Origin: Nemertoderma westbladi
Lineage: Eukaryota; Xenacoelomorpha; Nemertodermatida; Nemertodermatidae
Direction: 5' to 3'
Assembly (NCBI GenBank): GCA_032718475.1
Contig: JAUCBJ010008509.1
Location: 1 to 34,039, forward strand
Length of the DNA: 34,039 nucleotides
This document shows positions 18,561 through 29,027 of this stretch, in pieces. The translations under genes and the position numbers were made by a program. Position 1 is the stretch's first letter. Each line of letters starts with the position of its first letter. Under the pieces are notes generated by a model, which saw nothing but the letters and a program-made list of their open reading frames with translations, was not told the DNA's origin and made no database searches.

Positions 18561-19478
18561 GATAAACCAAACAGGATACTTGCTTTCGGCAAAGGGCCCC
18601 ATTTACTTTACTATACCCTCTAGGAGATTCTATCCTAATCTAACTCATCATGCATAATACATTGGCATATAAACAAAGATTTGGATTTTCCAAGCTATCT
18701 ATGTAATGTTAATCCTTTAAACTGGTTTTGTTAGTGATTCCATTGAATACTGTGCAGTGTCAATGCCTCAACAAAACTGGCCATCGCATCATCTTGTTGT
18801 GTGGTGAACTCACTGAGTCTATCAAAACTGTGCAGCAATCCTCTGCTCAGCATCTGCCTAGCATGAAGAAAAAATGTAATATTATGGTCTTCAACAGGAA
18901 TGACACTGTTTAATGAAGAAAATAATCATTGTTGGTGTTGGTGTTGGTGTTGGTGTTGGTGTGGGAGGTACACAGCTTATAAATACTCGTGAATGGTGCT
19001 GCTAATGGTAGTATCACTTTTCTTCGATAAACGAGGAAATGGTCTGACCAACGCTTTCAGAGAACCTAAGGAATGTGGCTATCAGAAGCCCAAAATCTGT
19101 ATAGGTTAGAAATTGGTCTGAGCTAACTAGTGGAAATATTGAAATCATCAGAAATCCGACATCCTGGCATCAGTACAGACAGTACAGCTATAAGGCATAC
19201 TGCGGAAGAAAACAGATCCCTATAGTACATACAGCAGAATTTACTTATTTTCCAATTTCCATTATTTTGCTCAACTTTTTTTTACAAACCATTTCTTTTG
19301 TGTAATTTTTGTTCTAGAATGTAATTGAAATTTGAAAATTATATTGAAATATTATGGTAGCTATTGTTTTTGGTCTATAGCTATTGTTTTATAAATAAAT
19401 ATTTATAATTTTTTATATGAGCTATTAAACAATTATTGTTAATTGTAAGTCTACAATTTCCATACCAACAGTTTCCAT
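18561..19478. other. AT-rich spacer without a recognisable gene
   Basis: A 61-codon plus-strand frame at 18728-18913 has no known feature. A hexamer microsatellite, GGTGTT repeated about five times, lies at 18931-18962. Nothing else was assigned. Confidence 0.45.
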
Positions 19479-19482
19479 TTAA

Positions 19483-21172
19483 CAGTGCCTGTTTAATCTA
19501 CAACATATTCTAGAACTGTGTTTTTAATATTATATTTCGACAACATTATTTTAGCATTACGGTTTGTTATATACAGTAGTAATATTAAATTCTAAAATTA
19601 AAAAAAACGTTGCTTTAAAGTATTACTTATTTTTTTTAAGATAAACAAAGTATTATTGGTGTAATTTTCTGAAATATTTATTTATTTAGTATACATGGCA
19701 GTCTTAAGTTGCATATATTCTATATCTAACAGCGGACCTAACGGCCTCAAGTATGCTAGAGTGAAACTTAGAGTGTAATTAAAGGTGTAATATTATGGAT
19801 TTGTTCAGAAGTGGAAAAAATGAGTCAATTCAATCAATTTTTAATGCCAATGGGGTTGTGAGGAAATGTCAAAAGTCAATACTTCTCTGACAGTTGATAT
19901 TAAATGAACTTCAACCAAACAATGATTACTACTTATGGTGAGACTATCTCATCCATCAGCTGAGGATCGAGAAAAGGATGACGATGAAGTCTATACATTG
20001 TCAGTTTGGGCAAATAATTTATTTATGATGATAAATCATAGACTTTTCAGTGCATCAATATCAATAATTGTATGTATCAATGACAGCTATGATGGTGAAA
20101 ATCAAAACATTAAAGACAGCGAGCAATATAGAAGATCAGGGATCACTGATAATAAATATATAGGTGGTACAAAAGATGTTCATCCCTGAAATTCTCAAAT
20201 ATCCAAAGAACAAACAACGGATACAGAATTTTCTCAAAGAATAATTTTCACTAATATCAATATCACTGGACACTAAATCCAAGATTATCTTGTATTCTGT
20301 TCGAGAAGAATGTGAGGAGATAAGTACCATATCACGAACTAGATATCCGGAATATGAGTGCTTTCACACAGAAGCAGATACAATTATATTTTATATAATC
20401 GATGATATTGATACTGACATTGTAGTGTTGGCTACGCATGTAAGTCATGTCAGGAAGGAACTAGAATCATAATAATAATAACTGCCAAACACTCTGCAAG
20501 AAAGAAGTAGCCGATATAATTGTCGCACTACACAGAATAACCAGTTCGGATTGCGTTCAAGAAAAAAGATCTCAAGTGTATAAAGATCTGATCTTCAATA
20601 TTGGACTTCCATTATTTTCAGATACAATTACCAATATGAGGAAGTTTACAATAGGTTGTGTCTATAAAGATAAAGTTATTTCCACAAATGCTATGAAGTG
20701 GGGAAAAATGAAGAACAAGAACACTAAGCAGTTCCCACCGGATGAGGATTTGTTTCACATGAGGTCTCAGTGTGTTGCGTTGCATATCAAGCGTATGTTT
20801 GGCTCCGTTACAACCCGTATTGGTCCAATCCTGTTACAGCATGATTGGAACATTGTGAATGATAGATGTGTCCGTGTGCGCCACACTCATTGTGCTCCAC
20901 CATATAATTTAGAGAACCAAATAATTCAAGTTCGCATATCACGTAAAGAAGAAAGCGAAATTGAAAGCGGAAGCACATATTATAGTGATACTGACAAAGA
21001 GTATGATGTACAATTATTGGAACAGCAAGATTGACCTAGTACATAACTCTCCGCCGCAATAATAGTCAATGATGTCATAGTGTACCTACCATACAAAGGT
21101 TTGTGAAAAAAATGTTGTCGAAATATAATATTAAAAACACAGTTATAGATGTTGTAGAGGAAACAGGCACTG
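19483..21172. mobile_element. 1,690 bp TTAA-flanked inverted-repeat DNA transposon
   Basis: The left end CAGTGCCTGTTT (from 19483) is repeated inverted at the right end (to 21172). The inverted repeats extend about 65 bp at near 88% identity, sharing AACTGTGTTTTTAATATT and ATATTTCGACAACAT. TTAA flanks both ends directly (19479-19482, 21173-21176). TTAA duplications point to Kolobok or piggyBac; a CAG start argues against piggyBac, which starts CCY. Between the ends lies a decayed plus-strand gene of the EADT/DTD family and no recognisable transposase. The gene may be the element's own or a captured cargo. Confidence 0.8.
19935..21034 (+). pseudogene. Decayed EADT/DTD-motif protein gene (multicopy family)
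   Basis: Pieces in shifting frames line up in order with a multicopy family of metazoan uncharacterised proteins. At about 20085-20140 is SYDGENQNIKDSEQYRRSG, matching the family's DGY...STKD-EH-RR block. At about 20180-20245 is FIPEILKYPKNKQRIQNFL (F...NK..F..L block). At 20365-20440 are HTEADTIIFYI and DIDTDIVVLA, matching the acidic EEADTRII and SPDTDVLVL blocks. At 20576-21034 the C-terminal frame of 152 codons has the FTIGCVY, PPDEDLF...HIKRMFG and HDWNIVNDRCV blocks. The paired acidic motifs resemble a metal-dependent PIN-like nuclease fold, which is inference. Stops at 20187, 20246 and 20470 and several frame changes make it a pseudogene. It lies wholly between the inverted repeats of a TTAA-type transposon. 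Confidence 0.65.
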
Positions 21173-21176
21173 TTAA

Positions 21177-21560
21177 ATGGAAAATTGATCGGTGCAGAGG
21201 AAGATTTTTACATAAAATTTCCTAAAGTTCAGAAGCCAATATCTCAGGATGCCCAAACTTTTGCGAGGGTCACCCAGGCTTATTTTAGACAAAAAATAAT
21301 GCTCTTCAAGATTTGGTATAGATTTGGATTTGGTCACGGATTCTAACTTGCGTGACTCTACTATTAAGTTTAAATTCACTGGACTAGTGATTGTCATAGT
21401 GAAATTGTGCTGTGCCATAAATAAATGCAATAAATATTATTCATTGGTCAATAAAACTAAATATATATGTATACATACATAACCCCATATTGTACGGGTC
21501 CCAATTAATTGTCCAGCTCACAATTGACCTATAATCGTGTATAAATGAATGGATTTTATG
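21177..21560. other. AT-rich spacer, no gene seen
   Basis: An 85-codon minus-strand frame (21173-21430) has no recognisable motif and overlaps the transposon edge. No other feature. Confidence 0.4.
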
Positions 21561-21689
21561 TTTGCAGAAGATGATTTATCCTTCTTGTCTAGAAAAAATA
21601 ACACACAGTAGGCCAGGAGATAGTCGATTACCTGTGGGTCGCTTCCCCACCTTCCCTTCCCCCAATGGCCTGGATTTCCCGAATTCAGA

Positions 21690-22340
21690 AATAATAATTA
21701 TTAAATTATTGCGTAACTCTAAAGTCGGCTGCAACATTGGTGAATTTAATTTTGGTGTACTTGTTTATGCGGATGACTTATTATTGCTGTGCCCGTCTCT
21801 CACTGGTCTTCAATATATGATTAATTTATGTAGCATTTTTGCTCAGGAGAATATAACCTTTCATTCAGTCTGAGTACGAATCCTGATAAATCAACATGTA
21901 AATGTATTCATTTCGGATTATCTTGGTCGTCTCCGGGTATTCCAATGAATCTCAATAGCAACAGTCTTCCTTGGGTGAAAGAGGCTAAACATTTATATCA
22001 TTTTTTAGATTATAAAATGTAGTTTCGATTCATATATTACTAATATACGTGGTGCCATTGAGATAGTATATACTCAATAGTTTATACCACCTGGAATATT
22101 ACCGTTAAGCGTATACTTGGACTTCGACTTAACTCTCACCATTTGAACATTTCTTGCAATTGTTACATCCGATGCTAACGTTATTTTCTCGGTTTATATA
22201 TTTTGCTACCTCAACTCGTAATTCATTGAAACGCGGTATTCGTTTCCTTATTGATCTTTGTCTTAATGATTGTGCTTCCACAAGTTGACTTAATCTCAGA
22301 AAAATTGTTAATTTTTGTAACATAGACAGACCATTTATCT
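21690..22340 (+). pseudogene. LINE reverse transcriptase fragment (YADD type)
   Basis: The frame 21562-21873 contains NSKVGCNIGEFNFGVLVYAD, then DLLLLCPSLTGLQYMINLCS: the reverse transcriptase catalytic block (YADD) and the following helix. After a frameshift near 21870 the family continues with TNPDKSTCKCIHFG and, near 22100, a TWNITVKRILGLRLNSHH-like C-terminal block in another frame. Similarity is lost beyond about 22340. This is a third LINE lineage, different from the RTE-like and CR1/L2-like elements here. Endonuclease and N-terminal RT are missing upstream, so the copy is 5'-truncated and decayed. Confidence 0.65.
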
Positions 22341-22711
22341 ATATATCTTATATAAAAATGCGTTGAAATCAAAACTTGGGGGCATTTTCCAAATATCGCA
22401 TTTTTCGAAGTCCCACGCCCACTTCTTAGGTGCACGAAAATAGCACCCAGTTCAATTTTCGGAAAAGGAAAATAATCACATTCGATTCAGCGTCTTGATA
22501 AATCTACTAAAGCTAGCCAACAATGCCATACTATTAGTTTTTATATTATCAAAAAATTTTAACCTTAACTTCACTCAATCCATTGATATCAATGTCATCC
22601 AATAAAGATACACAGCTTTGGATCCCCTTCGAAATGGATTATAATTAAATTTTTACATATAGTCAAAAAATTGTGCTTTTCTCTCATTTGTTGTGATTTT
22701 TTCCAACAACA

Positions 22712-23362
22712 TAAGTCATAATCACTATTCTAGATCCGTAAGTAAGGAACTTAGCTGGATTTCCACTTATTCTTGTGCCAGTAGGGGGTGTTACCATCAC
22801 CCCATTTTTATAAAGATGGTCTAAGGGCATGCGTAGAACATAATCAACCACAATAATGAACAGGAATAGTGGAAGTGTGTCACCCACAAGACTACGAATG
22901 TGTCACCATCAGCAGTAAACACTAATGTTGTGGAACAATCATACAGTGATCTGATAGCTGCCATAATTTCATTAGGAATCCCATATGCAGCGCTGCAGCA
23001 AGAATGCTGAACATACTAAGCGTGGTCGGGAGATTGAGCCAAGGTCTTCAATACAAACAAAGATAATAGCCAGACGTCTGTCTTTCTTTGTTGAGAAACT
23101 TATCAAATATCCTTCTAAGCGCAAGAATAGGCTCTATTCTGATTTCCAAGTAGTCGTCTCTCAACAGGATCCCTGCCCTGGTGCGAGTTAATATATTTAT
23201 ATTGTATAGCTAGGCAGCAATCGTGATCACTGAGATTGCTCTAAAAGATTATATTAGATTGTGATTATGCCCTTCTTAGGGACTGGCACCAACTTATTTG
23301 TTTTCTTTTATTGAGGGACTCTCTTCGTTCTATGCCCACGATAATAGATTGAATAAGCTATA
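22712..23362 (-). mobile_element. RTE-like LINE, copy 3, diverged fragment
   Basis: The sequence follows RTE copies 1 and 2 through the reverse transcriptase, with roughly 75-80% identity by eye, many indels and stops. The best kept piece encodes LFLFIIVVDYVLRMPLDH and TPPTGTRISGNPAKFLT on the minus strand (22740-22880). It ends on the left just where the FADD block should start, and on the right inside the RT N-terminal block. It represents an older wave or a sister subfamily. Confidence 0.8.
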
Positions 23363-23431
23363 GTACTTAAGTCATATCTGAACCCAATCTGGACCCAATT
23401 TCGAGAATTATACCAAATCTGAACCCAATCT

Positions 23432-23728
23432 GCAGAGGAAGCGGAATCTGTAAAGATTCGCAAGTACCAGGAAATCATGGAGCGGGGCTACCTCTTCCAC
23501 CCGGTTACCTATGAGACCCTGGACTGCCCTGGCAACGAAACATCCGAGTTCCTGAAGGAGATCGGGGCAAGATTCCACTCTGTCACACAGGAACCCCGAT
23601 CACACCGCTTCCTCCTGCAAAGGCTGGCAATCGCCATCCTGGTCGGCAATGCGACCTCCATTATGGGGACCGTGGACCCCTCACTCATTAACAACGAGGG
23701 ACTCTACGAGGTGGTCCATGGCCCCTAA
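23432..23728 (+). pseudogene. C-terminal tail of a retroelement protein
   Basis: A GC-rich open frame of about 99 codons, starting EEAESVKIRKYQEI and passing RGYLFHPVTYETLDCPGNE, EFLKEIGARFHSVTQEPRS, FLLQRLAIAILVGNA and GTVDPS. This is the conserved C-terminal tail seen after the reverse transcriptase in a family of multicopy invertebrate retroelement proteins (pattern Y-F-P-V-x-x-E-T...FL-x-x-G-R...T-x-E-x-R-S...LFQR-x-x-x-A-x-x-x-GNA). The rest of the element is absent upstream, where other repeats lie, so it is a 3'-end fragment. The frame itself is undamaged and ends TAA just before a C-rich 3' region. Confidence 0.6.
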
Positions 23729-23729
23729 T

Positions 23730-23900
23730 CCCCCCCCCCCCCACCCCGACGGAACAGACTAACATACACACCCCCCCCCCCCCCCCCCCACCCCGATGGA
23801 ACAGACTAACGTGTGAAACACTAAATGTGAAACATGTTGAAACTAATGTGAAACTAACAAAACAAAACATGTGAAACTAACAATTGAAACAAACTAACTA
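23730..23900 (+). repeat. C-tract repeats in the retroelement 3' region
   Basis: Two units of a C run (C13 at 23730-23742, C19 at 23771-23789) followed by ACCCCGAYGGAACAGACTAAC. Then come several TGTGAAACTAAC-like units to about 23900. It directly follows the stop codon of the C-terminal tail, so it is probably the element's 3' UTR and tail. Confidence 0.75.
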
Positions 23901-24342
23901 CACTCCCTCCCCCCCTAATTTTAGTAGTAATGACTTATTACTAAAAATACTTATACTAAATCCTAACTATACTAAATCTTAAATACTTATAAATACAGTA
24001 ATTTATTTTCGTAGTAATTATTTATTATAGATTTATTATTGGTAGATTTTAGATTTATTTCATTATTTGTTTGTTCACATGTGGATCACAAATATAATTC
24101 TCATATAATTCGAATACTGAATTATATTTTAGTAACTTGGTAACTCAAACCCCTAGACAAAGAGTGATAAATTAAAAATTTAATTAAAAATAATTTATAA
24201 ATCAATATAGCAATACCAAATACTTCAGGGTTGTATATTATGTGTATATTTCCTTTATACTACCGCTTAGGGGTGGGGGGGGGGGGGGTGGGTGTGCGCA
24301 TTTTCTGACCAAAATTCGAAATTTTGAAACATATCCTATCTG
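23901..24342. other. AT-rich spacer with poly(G)
   Basis: No gene. A run of about 14 G lies at 24275-24288, close to the edge of the fold-back element. Confidence 0.5.
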
Positions 24343-24654
24343 TTCAGAGATCTTCAAAATGTATAATATCCAGTTCTATTGGACATATGTACTTAGTTTT
24401 AGGCTCTTTCGGAAGCTCTTTTCTCAGAGAACAAAGTCACCATTCGATTTAAGATAAAATAGTTGTGATGCATTAATTTGGGTAAAATATGCCATGCAAA
24501 TTGTGTTCAAGTTATAATTGCTCAGGCACCTTTCAAGAGTTTGCCAAACCAAATGGTAACTATGTTCTCTGAGAAAGCGCTTTCGCATGAGCCTAAAACG
24601 AACTTCTTACGAACACAAGAACTGGAGATTATACATTTTGAAGATTTCTGATAA
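24343..24654. mobile_element. 312 bp fold-back element
   Basis: The left arm (24343-24446) contains TTCAAAATGTATAAT and TTTTAGGCTC and ends near CTCAGAGAACA. The same order appears reverse-complemented in the right arm (24548-24654). Arms are about 105 bp with mismatches and flank a loop of about 100 bp. No protein and no clear target duplication. It is unrelated to the 9337-9632 fold-back. Confidence 0.8.
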
Positions 24655-24669
24655 GCCATAAGTCTATTA

Positions 24670-24889
24670 TGTGGGGCGAGCCACGAAGTGAGTGAGCCTT
24701 AGCGTAGTGGTACCATTAATCAACCTGTCGTTCTGTCGTTCTGTCGTTCTGTCGCGTTTTTTTTCAGTATTTTATTTTAAACGTTAATAACTCGGCCAAT
24801 CCTTGATGGAATCTATCCAAACTTGGTACACACGTTGTTTGGCAAAAGTTTGAAAATTTGCCAAGTAGAATTTGCGTGGGGCCTTCGTG
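24670..24889 (-). repeat. SINE-like or LINE 3' repeat with octamer array
   Basis: On the minus strand: CACGAAGGCCCCACG, then GTGTGTACCAAGTTTGG followed by a CATCAAGGATTGGCCGAG-type block, then three ACAGAACG-type octamers (24727-24755), then GGCTCACTCACTTCGTGGC. Related pieces occur at about 31835-31880 (TGTACCAAGTTTGG...TGATTGACCGA) and 33070-33098 (CGAAGGCCCCACG...CGTGTGTAA). Order and conservation suggest the 3' region of a SINE or LINE family. It adjoins the tail of RTE copy 2 but may be separate. Confidence 0.5.
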
Positions 24890-24934
24890 CTACTACTACT
24901 ACTATGATCGGCATGCTGCATTGCAGCTGCATTT

Positions 24935-25702
24935 TTAAGAATGCTCTGCCGTCTTGTCAACAAAATTGCACCGCCACAACTCCCTATCACCCATGACATT
25001 TGCTAGATCATCCGCATCTTTAAGGCCAGTGTCCTTTAAGATGCGTCTCAAGAAAGTCATGGGCTGTCCACCATGCTTATTCACTCCATGAGGCTGCCAA
25101 AGTACAAGATTATGCACTGGCTGGTCCTCACGGCGAAAGCAATGTCCTGCAAAGCGGAGGCGATTTTGTTCTAGTGTCAAGCTTGGGGGAACCAATGAGA
25201 CACCTCCAATGTTATATAGTGTCTGGTTGGAGATGTGTGCATTGTACTTGACACAATGAACCCGGCGTAGCATTCTTGTGAATGTGCCATCCAGAGATTT
25301 GGTGTCCTCAGCAGTTAGAGCCCAGCATGGACTCCCGTAGAGGAGTACTGGAACTACTGCTGCTCTAAATAATCGGACCTTAAGTTTCCGATTAATTCTC
25401 GGTGACTTCCAAATCCTGGAAAGCCTATTCAAGGCTGCCGATGCCTTTCCCTTACGTATTCGAAGGTCCTCACCTGACTTCCGGATCCATGATCCCAGGT
25501 AACAGAAGTCGTCCACATGCTCAAGCATACCATCCTTTGAGCTTATGCTCATCCGATCAGAGACTTGCTGAGGACTTTCAAAGTTAACTGTCAGAATTTT
25601 GGTCTTTCTGGAGTTAATAAAAAGACCAACACTAGAAGCAGCATGTTCTAATGAGCTGAGGAGCCGTTGGGCTCCCTCTAATGATTCTGATAGCACTCCC
25701 AA
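24935..25702 (-). pseudogene. RTE copy 2: end of RT and C-terminal domain
   Basis: 255 codons read from the edge of the solo LTR to the element's stop codon. It starts immediately after the catalytic FADD-L block with GVLSESLEGAQRLLSSLEHA. It then gives the RT thumb (SRKTKILTVNF, CYLGSWI), the VVPVLLYGSPCWALT block, and the RTE-type C-terminal region (NRLRFAGHCFRREDQPVH, FLRRILKDTGL, DRELWR). The frame is intact over its whole length. Its apparent start codon comes from the flanking junction and is not genuine. Expression would require the RT N-terminal part, now over 1.1 kb away. Confidence 0.85.
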
Positions 25703-25704
25703 GT
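25700..25704. repeat. 5 bp target duplication of the solo LTR, left copy
   Basis: CAAGT, repeated at 26900-26904. RTE copy 1 has the uninterrupted sequence, one CTAAGTCATCAG, at the matching place. Confidence 0.85.
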
Positions 25705-26899
25705 TGTTCGCGCTTTCAGACCTTTAGCAGTTTAACCTGCCAAATTTAGATGTCTTCTAGATTATAAATCGACTTTAGCCTATGACGAGTATTTGATACA
25801 CTACATTAGCCGAAGCCAGTCTATGCGCGACCATTCACCCGCTGGATATACCCGGGAGACTGGATTCGGAAGCTTTGACCTTATTGCGGTGTAGGCCTAC
25901 TGTATTATTCGACTGATCGTTAATATATAATTTCTGACAAATATTATTCACTTTCGGGAAATATTAACAGTTCCTTTAGGACGTGGCGCTCTAAATATGT
26001 AAACAGAGTTATGACTTATACTAGACACAACGGGATGGCTATGGATTCACGTATAAAGCGCATTCTTTAGGAGATGCTTTGTTATCAGTCACAATCATGC
26101 ACACTAACGCACAATGCTGCACACCGATCTGCCGACCTTCACTAATTTTAGTCACATATAAAGAGAACAACAACTGACTCATGTAGTGCCTATGAAATAG
26201 CATTAGATTCACTCCAAAACCACTTTAATGTAAGTCGCAATTGTTATATGTAACCGGTCTCTCACCTTCAGTATATCAAGAAGATTGGGGGTTTTATGAT
26301 TATTCACCGATATTATCCAAATATAATGATATTCCATCAACTGATATAATTAAGAACCGACAGTAAATAGCAGTAAAAAGGCGGTGTTTGTAGTTGACAA
26401 TATGATTTGACACACTGACTTGTGATTAGTTTGTGTTGCGTTTGTTTGTTTGATAACAGTTATACGTTTCTATGACCAAAGCCTACTAATGTTTGCCTAA
26501 AGCCTGAAACACAGTAATTCCAAAGCCGGTCTTATGGCTGTGGACAAAATACACATACTGACTGAATCGCATGAGTTTCTGTATACAATCTCCAAACAGA
26601 GTGAAAACCGCTCTGATTGGTCGACCGAACAAAGAACGAACAAAGAACAAAGAAATGTTACACGTGGACATATCAGCTGTTAGATGTCGTCATGGTAACT
26701 ACACTGTATCAAGAGGATTTTGGCTTATTGCGACATAAGATCGCTAGTTATGTCCGCTAAAGTACACATACAGAAGAAATGGCTTTTTATGTCCACTAAA
26801 ACACCGGTACAGTAAGGAAACGGCTTTTTATGTCCGTTAAAACACCTACAGAGTACTTTGCGGGGAAAATAACTAGCTAGATCCGCAAAAGCCTTTACA
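25705..26899. mobile_element. 1,195 bp solo LTR, Bel/Pao-like
   Basis: Starts TGTTCGCGC and ends TTTACA, i.e. the TG...CA ends of an LTR, flanked by the 5 bp duplication CAAGT. There is no internal retroelement sequence, so it is the single LTR left after recombination between two LTRs. The first eight bases equal those of the LTR at 14630, which argues for the same superfamily, although the rest is different. The interior has no coding region; several open frames are short and featureless. Comparison with RTE copy 1 gives the exact empty site. Confidence 0.85.
26740..26860 (+). repeat. ~40 bp tandem repeat in the solo LTR
   Basis: Three units with TATGTCC at 26749, 26788 and 26829. The last two share GGCTTTTTATGTCC and TAAAACACC. 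They lie about 40-150 bp before the LTR end and may be U3/R or U5 subrepeats. Confidence 0.75.
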
Positions 26900-26904
26900 C
26901 AAGT
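26900..26904. repeat. 5 bp target duplication of the solo LTR, right copy
   Basis: CAAGT, identical to 25700-25704. Confidence 0.85.
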
Positions 26905-27990
26905 CATCAGCAAAGTCTAGATCAGTTAGGTACTTGGCAGGATTTCCTCGACTTCGGGAGCCAGTAGGTGGAGTTATCATCACCCCATCATCATTATAAT
27001 GATCTAAGGACATGCGTAGAACATAGTCAACCACAATAATAAACAAGAATGGTGCAAGTGTGTCTCCTTGGAGGACACCCCATAACACTTCAAATGGTTC
27101 TGTGTCACCGTCAACAGTAGACACAAATGTTGTCGAACCATCGTATACTGATCTGATTGCTGCAATAATTTCATCAGGAATCCCATATATAATGAAAGTA
27201 TGCCGAACATACGTGAGCGAGAGACTGAATCAAAGGCCTTGAAGAAGTCAACAAAGATAACAGCCAGATGCCTGTCTTTCTTTTTTGATAACTCTTCAAT
27301 TATCCTTCTAAGTGCCAAAATGGGCTCCATGGTCCCACGACCTTTACGGAACCCATTCTGATTTCCACGGAGCAGTCTCTCAATGGGATCCCTGATGCGA
27401 TTTAATAGAATCCTATTGTATAGCTTTGCAGCAATCGAGATCAATGAGATTCCCCGAAAAGAACCATAGAGTGTTAGGTTGCCCTTCTTGGGAACTGGCA
27501 CCAACTTATTTGTTTTCATTTCTTGTGGGACTCTTGTTGTTCGGTACATGTCTACTATGATGGGATAGATGAGCTTTAAACACTCAGGTATTTTAAAGAC
27601 CTCAGGGGGAACACCATCTACTCCACTGGCACGATTGGTCTTAATGCTCTTTGCAGCAGCCTTCACTTCTGCAAAGGAGATATCGCCAATGGGAATATCT
27701 GGGAGTACAGACTCAGACACTTTTACTTCTATAAAGTTATCAGGCAATACCCTGTCATTATTGAGGAGCTTTTCAAAGTGGGCTTTCCAACCATTGAGGC
27801 GATCGGCTGGTGATTCAGCCTTAACCTTGGTGGTTGGTTGGCTTTTCCGCCCAGTAAGCAGATTGATCGATTTCCATGCCTGGGATGATTGCCTGCTGTC
27901 GTCAGCATCATTGATGGCATCAACCTGTTGGTTTATTAGCTCCTGTAGATTAGCAGAGAACTGCCTGTTCAGGGACCTAGATGCAGCCTT
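26905..27990 (-). pseudogene. RTE copy 2: linker and reverse transcriptase N-terminal part
   Basis: The upstream frame (27747 down to about 27190, and open further upstream) carries SFAEVKAAAKSIKTNRASG, YGSFRGISLISIAAKLYNR, QNGFRKGRGTMEPILALRRI and VIFVDFFKAFDSVSR: RT blocks 1-4. Near 27190 the meaningful frame shifts; the next frame (to 26905) has DGDTEPFEVLWGVLQGDTLA, PFLFIIVVDYVLRM and LDFADDL, the catalytic site, and then runs into the LTR. The copy is thus broken by one small indel and one large insertion. The RT would copy the element RNA at the nicked target. Confidence 0.85.
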
Positions 27991-29027
27991 AACTGCATTC
28001 TGGCCGCTGTAGTCTGTTTGAGTTGGGACTCTTTCTGCGCCTTATGAAGGTCATTTCGGCACTTCTGAATTTTGTTGTCAGTCCAGGGGGCCCTTTTCCT
28101 GTTTCGAGGGTATACAGGAACTGTTTCTGCAGCTGCTAACTTAACTGCTTCTGTAAAGGCAGTATAGCCCTCACAGTGATCTGCCGCCTCAGAGGCAAGA
28201 GCCTCATACCTGTTGCTCAGCTGTAGTGTGAATCTGGATCTCACACTTGGCTGTTGCAACAGAGAGGACCAGTCATGCCGCGGCAAGGCAGATTTCGTTG
28301 TTCTGCTAGCACGCAGACTAAGTCTTACCTTGGCCACAATAAGGCGGTGATCACTGGAGAAGGGTCGAAGTGTAAATGCATTACAGTCTTGTATAGAGCT
28401 CCTGTATTTCCTACGAAACAGAATATGGTCTATCTGGGACTTGTGACCACTGGGTCCACTATGAGTCCATAGCTTTCCAGTTCGCTTCTTGAACTGGGTT
28501 CCAGCCGAAAACAATCCATTTCCAGAGATAAAATCCTGAAGATGGACAGAATTTCGGTTAACCCTATTGCTATAGACCCGGGGCGATGTAGGTGATTGAT
28601 GCAGACTTGCATTAAAGTCTCCCAGGAATGTTAAGAATGCATGCTGATCCACTCCATCAGTAGCTGCTTGTAGATTGTGATAGAAATTTTCCACCTCCTC
28701 TACAGGGGCAACACTAGTTGGAGAGTAGTACACAATCAGAACCACCTTAGGAAACTTCTTAGCCAGTCTTCCAGAACATGAGAAGTGGCAACGGATGATG
28801 CGGTTAGAGATTTGGTCTATTTTGTCCAATGCTGCATGTGCAGTTGGATTCATCAATAGACCAATTCCACCATTGCCACTATCATCTGCTGATGCGAGGG
28901 CGAGTCGCCAACCGCCCCCCATGTCCTTAATCAGAACCTCATCAGTCTGTCCAGTCTGCATTCGGTGCTCTTGAACACCCACTGCGCTAAGAGAAAGCTT
29001 ATCTGCCAAGGCAGTCAGCTCACCTTG
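27969..29027 (-). pseudogene. RTE copy 2: APE-type endonuclease
   Basis: An open frame of about 350 codons. Counting from the TTG-derived first residue at 29009: QEHR at 13-16 (catalytic Glu), GDFNA at 129-133, QIDHIL at 191-196, SSDH at 217-220. These are the active-site motifs of the apurinic-type endonuclease that nicks the target DNA. The beginning of the domain, with LASVNTLTLGSP, lies upstream of a TGA at 29028-29030 in the same frame, so the annotated start is not real: one nonsense codon separates them. The 3' end of the frame goes out of register near 28000, where this copy has one T fewer than copy 1 on the plus strand (GCATTCTGG versus GCATTCTTGG). Confidence 0.88.

Noticed and set aside
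18597-18601. CCCCA as right-hand target duplication of the LTR element (left CCCCA at 14625-14629)
   Set aside because: The sequence before it does not match the 5' LTR end and does not end in CA; likely chance beyond a truncated LTR.
22712-22730. RTE copy 3 begins at the same position where copy 2 carries the solo LTR
   Set aside because: The sequence to the left of copy 3 does not resemble the solo LTR, so the shared position is probably chance or a different truncation.
23509-23694. Minus-strand frame opposite the retroelement C-terminal tail
   Set aside because: The plus strand carries recognisable family blocks; the other strand is a shadow.
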